7,573 nucleotides of DNA, from assembly GCA_021443605.1 (NCBI GenBank), contig JABUTQ010000173.1, positions 1 to 7,573 on the forward strand, in the 5' to 3' direction. The translations under genes and the position numbers were made by a program. The notes under the pieces are model-generated. The model saw only the letters and a list, made by a program, of their open reading frames with translations, was not told the origin of the DNA and did no database searches. Shown in pieces: positions 1 to 5,960 of the stretch (positions within the stretch are counted from its first letter, which is position 1; each line of letters starts with the position of its first letter). This stretch comes from Bacteroidales bacterium (lineage in GTDB: Bacteria; Bacteroidota; Bacteroidia; Bacteroidales; UBA932).

Positions 1-2
1 CG

Positions 3-422
3 GTAATCTTCTTGTTACTCTCATTGTATCCGATTATGAGATACGGGACACTCGCCGGGGTACAGGTCCCTCAGCATTTTTCGAAAGGATGTGTAGATAT
101 TTGGACTACTCGGGTTATATTCATATATATTGCATTAATTGGCATAGTAATCTATGCTCTATTATCATTCTGCCAAGTACACCCAAATATGATTAATATT
201 CCTTTTGACAGTAAAATATCTGTGCAAGACAAGGCGTTGATGGCAACATCTTTGGCAAGATTTCTTAAACTTTGGTGTATGGCGATGTTTGCTTTTTTGT
301 CAATATCGTTTTACAGAATCGCGATTGGGAAAGAACAATGCTTAAACAACTTTATTTTGTACATAATATTATTAAGTGCAATTATTCATCTTTTCTTGAT
401 ATTATTTTTACGAGATAGATAG
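3..422 (+). CDS. DUF1648-type integral membrane protein, 5' end missing
   Basis: The reading frame is open to the left window edge, so the true start lies outside; the first in-frame TTG at 12 is probably internal. The visible 139 or so residues start inside a hydrophobic stretch (VIFLLLSLYP). They continue with a segment like the DUF1648 signature, in which a Pro and a His-Phe pair precede a Gly and Asp-x-Trp (VPQHF, then KGCVDIW). Three further hydrophobic segments follow, counted from the TTG: about 36-53, 88-105 and 113-131. The protein ends in a short basic tail (LRDR). A Bacteroidota DUF1648 protein of about 160-170 residues would fit. Known relatives include the N-terminal part of SdpI-like immunity proteins, but that role cannot be inferred here. 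The gene converges on the serine operon and ends just before a strong hairpin. Family assignment is from motif memory and is moderately sure; function is unknown. Confidence 0.62.
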   Translation, partial: VIFLLLSLYPIMRYGTLAGVQVPQHFSKGCVDIWTTRVIFIYIALIGIVIYALLSFCQVHPNMINIPFDSKISVQDKALMATSLARFLKLWCMAMFAFLSISFYRIAIGKEQCLNNFILYIILLSAIIHLFLILFLRDR

Positions 423-448
423 TTCGTCTGCTCGCATCCTAAACGAAG

Positions 449-481
449 CGAAGGGGTTCACTTTTTTAGTGAACCCCTTCG
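449..481. terminator. Strong hairpin terminator between convergent genes
   Basis: A perfect 14-bp inverted repeat is seen: the left arm CGAAGGGGTTCACT at 449-462 pairs with AGTGAACCCCTTCG at 468-481 around a five-T loop. It lies 26 bases after the stop of the membrane-protein gene and 32 bases past the stop of the DUF1015 gene on the other strand, so it can serve both transcripts. No clean U-tract follows on either strand, so it departs from the textbook Rho-independent form. Its bidirectional terminator role is inferred from stem strength and its place between converging genes. Confidence 0.8.
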
Positions 482-499
482 ATAAAGCTCTGTACTACT

Positions 500-519
500 G
501 ACTTAGAAGCTTCTTAGTC
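500..519. repeat. 20-bp near-perfect palindrome over the DUF1015 stop codon
   Basis: GACTTAGAAGCTTCTTAGTC is self-complementary in 9 of 10 base pairs, with a perfect AGAAGCTTCT core. It contains the stop codon of the minus-strand DUF1015 gene (514-516). There is no loop, so it is more likely a dyad in DNA or chance than an RNA hairpin. It sits 18 bases from the terminator hairpin and may simply add structure to the 3' end of the operon. No function is claimed. Confidence 0.4.
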
Positions 520-1761
520 AAGTGAGTGGATTGCAAGACCGCTGCGGAGCTTCGGCTCAAACCAAGTGGTCTTTGGAGGCATAATGTTGCCGGTGTCGGC
601 AATGTTGATGAGCTGCTGCATTGAAACAGGATACAACGCAAAAGCTGCAACCATCTCGCCGCTGTCAACACGACGCTTCAACTCGCCAAGGCCGCGGATA
701 CCGCCAACGAAGTCGATTCTCTTTGAAGTACGCAAATCTCCCAAATTCAATATCTTGTCGAAAATGAGATTTGAGCAGATTGTTACGTCGAGCACTCCAA
801 TAGGGTCGTTGTCGTCGTATGTGCCCGGTTTTGCAGTGAGAGAGTACCAGTTGCCACCGAGATACATTGAGAAGTTGTGGAGAGTGCAAGGCTTGTAGGG
901 CTCGCAGCTGCACTTTTGCTCAATTGTGAAATCTGCCTCAAGTGCTTTCAGGAACTGCTCTGCAGAGAGACCGTTGAGGTCCTTCACAACGCGGTTATAG
1001 TCAATGATCTTGAGCTGGTTGTCGGGGAAGCATACAGCCATGAAGTAGTTGTATTCCTCTGTGCCGTTGTGGTTCGGATTGTTCCCCTTTTTCTCTGCAC
1101 CTACGCGGGCAGCGGCAGCTGTACGGTGGTGACCATCAGCAACATAGAAGGCCGGAACATCGTTAGCAAAAATCTCGGTGATGCGCGCGATGTCCTTGTC
1201 GTCATCGATTACCCAGAACTTGTGACCGAATCCGTCTTCGTCTGCAATGAAATCATATTCGGGAACCCTTGCGATATATCTGAACATTATCGCGTCAATC
1301 TCGGCATTGTCGGGATATGCGAAGAACACCGGCTCGATGTTGGCATTCTGGATGCGCACGTGAATCATACGGTCGTCTTCCTTGTCCTTGCGGGTGAGCT
1401 CGTGCTTCTTGATTGTGCCGTTCATGTAGTCTTCTGTATTGGCGCACAGCACGATACCGTATTGTGTGCGTCCTTCCATAGACTGAGCATAAACATAGTA
1501 GCACTCTTTCTTGTCGCGTACAAGCCAGCCGCGCTCCTGCCAGAGCTTGAAGTTTGCCACGGCCTTGTCGTAAACCGGCTGTGAGTGTTCATCTGCAATG
1601 GGATTGAAGTCGATTTCGGGCTTTGTGATGTGGAGAAGCGATTTTTCGCCGGCTTCGGCAGCTGCTTCAACAGAGTTCATCACATCGTAAGGGCGTGCAG
1701 AGACCTCCTTTGAGATAGCTTTGGGAGGACGTATTGCTGCAAAAGGCTTAACTTTTACCAT
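514..1761 (-). CDS. DUF1015 family protein, third gene of the serine operon
   Basis: This 415-residue protein has features I associate with DUF1015: an N-terminal KVKPFAAIRPP and RPYDVMN, HELT at 120-123, ADGHHRTAAA with DGHHR at 209-213, FVGG at 351-354, and a C-terminal PPKTTWFEPK at 395-404. Length is about that of full-length family members. It starts 5 bases after the serA stop, so it is almost certainly translated from the serC-serA mRNA, and the family is often found beside these genes in anaerobes. Its biochemical role is not established to my knowledge. DGHHR resembles the small polar motif of ParB/Srx-fold proteins, a fold that includes the free-serine kinases SerK and SbnI; that is an analogy, not a proven homology. 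A Cys-rich patch (C284, C286, C292) is visible. The family call is firm; a serine-related function is inferred from context only. Confidence 0.9.
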   Translation of the reverse strand: MVKVKPFAAIRPPKAISKEVSARPYDVMNSVEAAAEAGEKSLLHITKPEIDFNPIADEHSQPVYDKAVANFKLWQERGWLVRDKKECYYVYAQSMEGRTQYGIVLCANTEDYMNGTIKKHELTRKDKEDDRMIHVRIQNANIEPVFFAYPDNAEIDAIMFRYIARVPEYDFIADEDGFGHKFWVIDDDKDIARITEIFANDVPAFYVADGHHRTAAAARVGAEKKGNNPNHNGTEEYNYFMAVCFPDNQLKIIDYNRVVKDLNGLSAEQFLKALEADFTIEQKCSCEPYKPCTLHNFSMYLGGNWYSLTAKPGTYDDNDPIGVLDVTICSNLIFDKILNLGDLRTSKRIDFVGGIRGLGELKRRVDSGEMVAAFALYPVSMQQLINIADTGNIMPPKTTWFEPKLRSGLAIHSLD

Positions 1762-1766
1762 ATCGA

Positions 1767-2690
1767 CTAAAATTTATTGAGTTGAAAACGGGTATTTCCT
1801 GTAGCGAAGAAATCACAAATCTGGTTTGCTGCTGCAAGACCGGCATTTACGTTGGCCTCGGCCGTCTCTGCTCCCATCTTCTTGGGGGTTGAGAAGAACC
1901 TCTTGCCAAATTTCTCTGCAAATTCTGCGTTGCGGTCGGGAGCGATGTCGGTAACGTAGCGGAGGTCGTCGCGCTCTTCAAGCACCTTGATGAGCTCTTC
2001 TTCGTTAATCACCTCTTTTCTTGCAGTGTTGATCAGGCATCCTTTCTTGGGCATCTTTGAAACGAGATTGTACCCGATGGAGCCTTTTGTCTCGGCAGTT
2101 GCGGGGATGTGGAGGGAGATGAAGTCGCTCTTGCTGTAGAGATCTTCAAGAGATGCGGCAACCTTTGCTCCTGTAGCTTCAATCTGCTCGTCCTTGAGAT
2201 AAGGGTCAAATGCGAGAACGTTCATTCCAAAGCCCATCGCAAGTTTTCCTACAAGGCGACCAACATTGCCATAAGCCTGTATTCCAATAGTTTTTCCTTT
2301 AAGTTCGAGGCCGGTACCGGGGGTGAACTGGTTGCGGTTCATAAACACCATAAGTCCCAATGCGAGTTCTGCAACTGCGTTTGAGTTCTGGCCGGGAGTG
2401 TTCATGGCTACCACTTTTGCTGCGCTGAGGGCTTCAAGGTCGAGATTGTCGAAACCTGCACCTGCGCGTACCACAATCTTGAGGTTCTTTGCGGCAGCCA
2501 CAACTTCGGCTGTGACTTTGTCTGAACGGACGATAAGGGCGTCGGCGTCAGCAACGGCAGCCACAAGCTCTGCGGTGCCTTCATATTTCTCGAGGAAAGA
2601 CACTGTGTGGCCGGCTTTCTCACCAATGGCCTTGATTCCGTTAACGGCAGCGGCGGCAAACGGTTTCTGGGTTGCAACTAATATCTTCAT
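1767..2690 (-). CDS. serA: Phosphoglycerate dehydrogenase, short form with Lys at the catalytic His site
   Basis: The enzyme oxidises 3-phosphoglycerate to 3-phosphohydroxypyruvate with NAD, the first committed step of serine synthesis in the cytosol. At 307 residues it has only the substrate and nucleotide domains of the D-2-hydroxyacid dehydrogenase family and no C-terminal ACT domain, so feedback inhibition by serine through ACT is not expected. RAGAGFDN (75-82) matches the family's conserved substrate-loop region. The Rossmann motif reads AYGNVG at 139-144, with D162 placed to bind the NAD ribose. R224 in NTARKEV is the conserved catalytic Arg. The usual TPH-x-G His motif is replaced by TPKKMG (268-273), as in the Lys-type short enzymes described from Entamoeba and some bacteria. 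The general acid Glu is not obvious near D248-D252. It follows serC by 15 bases. The operon context makes PGDH the best call over another hydroxyacid dehydrogenase. Confidence 0.93.
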   Translation of the reverse strand: MKILVATQKPFAAAAVNGIKAIGEKAGHTVSFLEKYEGTAELVAAVADADALIVRSDKVTAEVVAAAKNLKIVVRAGAGFDNLDLEALSAAKVVAMNTPGQNSNAVAELALGLMVFMNRNQFTPGTGLELKGKTIGIQAYGNVGRLVGKLAMGFGMNVLAFDPYLKDEQIEATGAKVAASLEDLYSKSDFISLHIPATAETKGSIGYNLVSKMPKKGCLINTARKEVINEEELIKVLEERDDLRYVTDIAPDRNAEFAEKFGKRFFSTPKKMGAETAEANVNAGLAAANQICDFFATGNTRFQLNKF

Positions 2691-2705
2691 ATCTTTGATT
2701 ATCTG

Positions 2706-3809
2706 TTATTTATGAAGTTTTTCAAATTCCTGCATACATTCTACGAGTGCTTCTACGGCCTCGATGGGGCAGGCATTGTAGAGGGATGCGCGGAAACCTC
2801 CAACTGAACGGTGTCCCTTGATGCCGACCATACCGCGTTCTTTTGCAAATGCCATAAATTCGTCCTGAAGTGCCTCCTTACCCGGAGCCATTACCCAACA
2901 GTGGTTCATGATAGAGCGGTCTTCCTTGGCTGCAGTGCCCACAAACATAGAGTTGCGGTCGATTTCTGCATAGAGAAGATCTGATTTCTTTTTGTTGAGC
3001 TCGTGCATCTTCTCAACGCCTCCGATGGTCTCTTTGAGCCACTTGAGTGTCTCGTGCATCACGAAGATGGCCGATACGGGAGGGGTGTTGAACATAGAGA
3101 TGTTCTTTGCCTCTTCGGCAGCATGAGTGCGGTAGTCAACCATTGTTGGAAGGGGATTCATATAGGCACGGTCGGTAATCTTGCCGAGGATGTCTTTGCG
3201 TACAATCACGAAAGTGACGCCGGCAGGGCCTACGTTCTTCTGGGCACCACCATAAATCATCACATATTTCTTAACGTCAACGGGGCGGCTCATAATGTCA
3301 GAAGACATATCTGCCACGAGGTTTACGGGGCAGTCCATATCATACTTGATTTCTGTGCCGTAGATTGTGTTGTTTGTGGTGATGTGGAAATAGTCTGCAT
3401 CGGTGGGAACTGTGTAACCCTTCGGAATATAAGAGTATGTCTTATCTTCTGAAGATGCCACTACATCTACTGTGCCGAAGAGTTTTGCTTCTTTTGCTGC
3501 CTTCTTTGCCCAAACGCCGGTCTGGAGATATGCAGCTTTCTTGTTGAGAAGATTTGCGGGCACAGTGAAGAACTGTGTGCTTGCTCCACCACCGAGGAAG
3601 AGGATTTCGTATTCTTCGGGGATGTTGAGAAGGTCGCGCCAAAGCTGACGGGTTTCAGCCATTATTCGCTCCCAGCCCGGAGTGCGGTGAGAAATCTCGA
3701 GCAGACCGATGCCTGTGTTGTCAAAATTGCGTATAGCCTCAATGGTCGATTCGATTGCCTCTTTGGGCAATACGCAGGGACCTGCATTAAAATTGTAAGC
3801 TTTTTTCAT
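2706..3809 (-). CDS. serC: Phosphoserine aminotransferase
   Basis: This PLP enzyme transfers the amino group of glutamate to 3-phosphohydroxypyruvate, giving O-phosphoserine; the family also acts on the analogous 4-phosphohydroxythreonine intermediate of pyridoxal phosphate synthesis. Its 367 residues match the usual length. Visible family features are the N-terminal YNFNAGP (5-11) with LEISHRTPGW (37-46), GGGAS at 73-77 that cups the cofactor phosphate, W100 for ring stacking, D167 in ADMSS, the Schiff-base lysine K191 in GGAQKNVGPAG, and a C-terminal GHRSVGGFRASLYNA that supplies phosphate-binding Arg and His. It is the first gene of serC-serA-DUF1015; its product acts directly after that of serA. 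The ATG at 3809 gives an N-terminus that begins right at the family core (MKKAYNFNAGP), so it is well supported, though no Shine-Dalgarno is seen in its AT-rich leader. Confidence 0.97.
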   Translation of the reverse strand: MKKAYNFNAGPCVLPKEAIESTIEAIRNFDNTGIGLLEISHRTPGWERIMAETRQLWRDLLNIPEEYEILFLGGGASTQFFTVPANLLNKKAAYLQTGVWAKKAAKEAKLFGTVDVVASSEDKTYSYIPKGYTVPTDADYFHITTNNTIYGTEIKYDMDCPVNLVADMSSDIMSRPVDVKKYVMIYGGAQKNVGPAGVTFVIVRKDILGKITDRAYMNPLPTMVDYRTHAAEEAKNISMFNTPPVSAIFVMHETLKWLKETIGGVEKMHELNKKKSDLLYAEIDRNSMFVGTAAKEDRSIMNHCWVMAPGKEALQDEFMAFAKERGMVGIKGHRSVGGFRASLYNACPIEAVEALVECMQEFEKLHK

Positions 3810-3849
3810 AAAAAAATATAATTGTTTGAGTTAGGATTGTTAAATTATA

Positions 3850-3881
3850 CAAATGTAATAATTATCTTGTGATAAAACAAT
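3850..3881 (-). promoter_or_regulatory. Candidate Bacteroidetes-type promoter for the serC operon
   Basis: Read on the minus strand, TACATTTG (complement of 3850-3857) fits the -7 pattern TAnnTTTG exactly. ATTG (complement of 3878-3881) lies 20 bases upstream as a -33 element with three of four bases matching TTTG. Transcription would begin near 3843, leaving an AT-rich leader of about 35 bases before serC with no evident riboswitch-sized structure. Pattern match only. Confidence 0.55.
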
Positions 3882-3905
3882 CAAATTTGTAATATAGGTG
3901 AATAG

Positions 3906-3928
3906 GTTTTGAATAATTATTTCAAAAC
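3906..3928. other. Weak inverted repeat at the end of pyrI
   Basis: GTTTTGAA at 3906-3913 and TTCAAAAC at 3921-3928 form an 8-bp inverted repeat with a 7-base loop that contains the pyrI stop codon (3917-3919). The stem is AT-rich and has no T-run after it on the minus strand, so it would be a poor terminator. It may protect the mRNA end or be chance. No better terminator is visible between pyrI and serC, so some read-through from pyrBI into serC is possible. Confidence 0.3.
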
Positions 3929-4378
3929 ATCTTCTGCATCTGTGGTTTTTTCGCAATAATGACAAAGAAGTTTAAGTTTGGAGTTGTCCCTGATGGTGGT
4001 AAACACTGTTGGAATCTCCTGATGGTTTGTGACGCACAACGGATTTGCGCAACGGGCGATTCCCACCACTTTTTCGGGAATCTCGATTCTCTTCTTTTCC
4101 ACAACTTCATACCCCTTTATCACGTTTATAGTTGCCTCGGGAGCCAAAAGGGCAATGCGGCCTATTTCATCGTCCTTGAAAAATCTGTCTGCAATCTTTA
4201 TGATTCCCTTTTTGCCAAAAGTCTTGCTTTCGAGATTCATTCCTATGGTTACCTGATTTTCTCCGGACTCGAGTTTAAGGATGTCGATTACCTTGAATAT
4301 ATTCTTTGAAGGGATATGGTCTAATACGGTGCCGTTTTCTATTGCATTGACTATCAGTTGGTTGCTATTTGTTTTCAT
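3917..4378 (-). CDS. pyrI: Aspartate carbamoyltransferase regulatory chain
   Basis: This is the nucleotide-binding, non-catalytic subunit of aspartate transcarbamoylase. In the enteric enzyme it binds CTP and ATP and joins the two catalytic trimers. Its 153 residues equal the length of the E. coli chain. The N-terminal allosteric domain opens with a short polar segment, NAIENGTVLDHI (11-22), which matches the family's nucleotide-site region (IxxGTVIDHI type). The C-terminal zinc domain has C110, C115, C139 and C142 in the Cx4C and Cx2C spacing needed to bind zinc and contact PyrB. It follows pyrB after 14 bases and has GGAGA about 7 bases before its ATG, one of the few Shine-Dalgarno-like sites here. 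All four zinc ligands are intact, so a functional holoenzyme is expected. Whether the allosteric response resembles that of E. coli cannot be read from sequence. Confidence 0.97.
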   Translation of the reverse strand: MKTNSNQLIVNAIENGTVLDHIPSKNIFKVIDILKLESGENQVTIGMNLESKTFGKKGIIKIADRFFKDDEIGRIALLAPEATINVIKGYEVVEKKRIEIPEKVVGIARCANPLCVTNHQEIPTVFTTIRDNSKLKLLCHYCEKTTDAEDVLK

Positions 4379-4385
4379 GATTGGG

Positions 4386-4391
4386 TCTCCT
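4386..4391 (-). promoter_or_regulatory. Shine-Dalgarno-like site for pyrI
   Basis: On the minus strand AGGAGA lies 7 bases before the pyrI ATG. It partly overlaps a second in-frame stop (TAG at 4390-4392) directly after the pyrB TAA. The site supports the chosen pyrI start. It stands out because most starts in this window lack such a sequence, and it may set PyrI output independently of PyrB. Confidence 0.5.
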
Positions 4392-4392
4392 A

Positions 4393-5298
4393 TTATTTAT
4401 AACCGAGAAGATAGGCTATGATGGCCATTCTCACATACATTCCGTTTTCCGCCTGCTTGAAGAAATAAGCGTAAGGGGTGTCATCCACGTCAAGTGCAAT
4501 CTCGCCAACGCGCGGCAGCGGATGGAGAATCTTCATATTGCTGCGCACGTCGTTCAGCATCGATGCGGTAAGTTTATAGACGTTCTTGACTTTTTCATAT
4601 TCCATAGGGTCGCTGAAACGCTCCTGCTGAACCCTTGTCATGTAGAGGATGTCACAATCGTTCAGATAATCGTTGATGTTTGCAGTCTCCTGATATCCAA
4701 TCCCTTTCTCATCCAAAAACTCTTTGTATTCCGTAGGCATTTTCAGCTCGTCCGGAGATGTAAAAATGAATTTGGGGTTGAAGTGCGACAGCGCCTGCAG
4801 CAGAGAGTGGACGGTGCGCCCGTATTTGAGGTCTCCCACCATATTTATTGTGATGTTGTCCAATCGTCCCTGAGTCTGATTGATGGTGTAGAGGTCGAGG
4901 AGTGTCTGGCTCGGGTGCTGGTTGGCACCGTCTCCGGCGTTCACCACGGGGAGGTTGCAAATTTCACTTGCATAGCGCGCTGCCCCTTCGAGCGGATGAC
5001 GCATAATTATCATATCGACATAATTGGATACCATTTTGATGGTATCTTTGAGGGTTTCTCCCTTGCTGATGCTTGTGTTTGACGTGTCTGAAAACCCTAT
5101 TACCCTGGCACCGAGACGATTGCAGGCGGTCTCAAAGCTGAGCCTGGTACGGGTGGATGGTTCAAAGAAGAGGCAGGCTATCACCTTGCCGTCAAGTATT
5201 TTCTGGGAGCGGTTTTGCTCCATGAAGCTGGCGATATCGAGGATGTGCAGGATTTCGTCTTTGCTGAAATCGCGGATTGAAATTAAGCTTTTTGCCAT
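4393..5298 (-). CDS. pyrB: Aspartate carbamoyltransferase catalytic chain
   Basis: It condenses carbamoyl phosphate with L-aspartate to N-carbamoyl-L-aspartate, the first committed step of pyrimidine synthesis. At 301 residues it is a typical catalytic chain. The carbamoyl phosphate loop FEPSTRTR is at 45-52 and the swinging-loop KGET at 79-82. R100 and H101-P102, H128 in the QHPSQTLLDL segment, and R161 in DLKYGRT follow. Aspartate-binding residues R222 and Q224 lie in MTRVQQER, and HPLPR at 259-263 closes the active site. All key residues seen in the enteric enzyme are present. The ATG at 5298 lies 16 bases inside the end of the upstream IMPACT-family gene, so the two are probably translationally coupled; pyrI follows after 14 bases. 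No leader peptide or UTP-type attenuator is visible directly before pyrB, so control like that of E. coli pyrBI is unlikely. Confidence 0.98.
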   Translation of the reverse strand: MAKSLISIRDFSKDEILHILDIASFMEQNRSQKILDGKVIACLFFEPSTRTRLSFETACNRLGARVIGFSDTSNTSISKGETLKDTIKMVSNYVDMIIMRHPLEGAARYASEICNLPVVNAGDGANQHPSQTLLDLYTINQTQGRLDNITINMVGDLKYGRTVHSLLQALSHFNPKFIFTSPDELKMPTEYKEFLDEKGIGYQETANINDYLNDCDILYMTRVQQERFSDPMEYEKVKNVYKLTASMLNDVRSNMKILHPLPRVGEIALDVDDTPYAYFFKQAENGMYVRMAIIAYLLGYK

Positions 5299-5897
5299 AT
5301 TGTAGTGTTTTTCAATAATTCTTTAAACTGATTTTCCATAGATAGACGCACCTTCACCTCAAGAGTGCAAGTGTTGTCGAAATTTTGAGTCAATATATTG
5401 AGTTTCAAGTCTTTTATGACTTTCATCACTTCATTCATCTGAATGTATCCGAATTCAATCGTATAGATTTTGGATGCGATTTTCTCTGTAATCTGCGCAT
5501 TGGCAATCGCGTCTGCCGATGCTCCCTTGTATGCCTGAATTAACCCGGAAGTTCCAAGAAGAATCCCACCGAAATACCTTACCACTATTATCAGTACGTC
5601 GCTGAGGTCGTTTGAAACTATCTGTCCCAAAATAGGTTTCCCGGCAGTGGAAGAGGGCTCTCCGTCATCATTTGCCCTCCATTTTTCGCCGTTGCACCCA
5701 AGACGGTATGCATAGCAGTGATGCCTTGCATCGAAATATTTCTTTTTTATCAATGCAAGATGATCTTTGACGTCTTCTTCTGTCTCAATTGGAAAAATAA
5801 AAGCCAGGAACTTGCTCCCTTTGTCTTTATAAAGGCCTTCCGAAGGAGCAGCCACGCTTTTGTACTTGTCTTTTACAAGATTTGCAACAGATTCCAT
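5283..5897 (-). CDS. yigZ: YigZ/IMPACT family protein (UPF0029 with DUF1949)
   Basis: The 204-residue length matches bacterial YigZ proteins. The N-terminal IMPACT domain shows KGSKFLAFIFP (26-36), DARHHCYAY (56-64), NDDGEPSSTAGKPI (76-89) and VVRYFGGILLGTSGL (105-119), all hallmarks of the family. The C-terminal part from about 140 fits the ferredoxin-like DUF1949 domain. Eukaryotic IMPACT regulates GCN2 in translation control; the bacterial role is not settled, though a nucleic-acid-binding fold has been proposed from structure. It is the first gene of an apparent operon with pyrB and pyrI, and its last 16 bases overlap pyrB. A candidate promoter lies directly upstream. The ATG at 5897 gives a normal N-terminus, and no longer start fits before the divergent promoters. 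Family membership is sure; why it travels with aspartate transcarbamoylase is unknown. Confidence 0.95.
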   Translation of the reverse strand: MESVANLVKDKYKSVAAPSEGLYKDKGSKFLAFIFPIETEEDVKDHLALIKKKYFDARHHCYAYRLGCNGEKWRANDDGEPSSTAGKPILGQIVSNDLSDVLIIVVRYFGGILLGTSGLIQAYKGASADAIANAQITEKIASKIYTIEFGYIQMNEVMKVIKDLKLNILTQNFDNTCTLEVKVRLSMENQFKELLKNTTIWQKA

Positions 5898-5902
5898 TTC
5901 GG

Positions 5903-5934
5903 ATTGTAAAAGTAATGGTTTTTGTGTAATTTTG
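5903..5934 (+). promoter_or_regulatory. Candidate promoter for the pRiA4b-like gene and miaA
   Basis: TAATTTTG at 5927-5934 is an exact match to the Bacteroidetes -7 pattern TAnnTTTG. ATTG at 5903-5906 lies 20 bases upstream as a near-consensus -33 element. Transcription would begin near 5941, about 20 bases before the ATG at 5961. The leader is short and AT-rich with no clear Shine-Dalgarno. Confidence 0.6.
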
Positions 5935-5938
5935 CAAA
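5907..5938 (-). promoter_or_regulatory. Candidate promoter for yigZ-pyrB-pyrI
   Basis: On the minus strand TTTG (complement of 5935-5938) is followed after exactly 20 bases by TACTTTTA (complement of 5907-5914). The latter matches TAnnTTTG except for the last base. Transcription would start near 5900, giving a near-leaderless mRNA for the ATG at 5897, which weakens the call or points to a slightly different start. Confidence 0.45.
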
Positions 5939-5960
5939 AGCAATCAATTTGAATTAGACT

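Noticed and set aside
877..1584. A 235-codon plus-strand open frame opposite the DUF1015 gene
   Set aside because: It lies wholly antisense to a gene with clear family motifs, has no recognisable domain of its own, and follows from the codon bias of the real gene.
3810..3916. Riboswitch or attenuator before serC
   Set aside because: The 107 bases are very AT-rich, with about 35 bases left downstream of the candidate promoter; no stable multi-helix structure or terminator/antiterminator pair is visible.
4381..5082. A 233-codon plus-strand open frame opposite pyrB
   Set aside because: It is antisense to pyrB, whose catalytic motifs are unmistakable; no promoter, start context or domain supports it.
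4393..5298. Ornithine carbamoyltransferase instead of PyrB
   Set aside because: The swinging-loop KGET, the MTRVQQER aspartate site, the HPLPR motif and the adjacent pyrI all point to aspartate transcarbamoylase.
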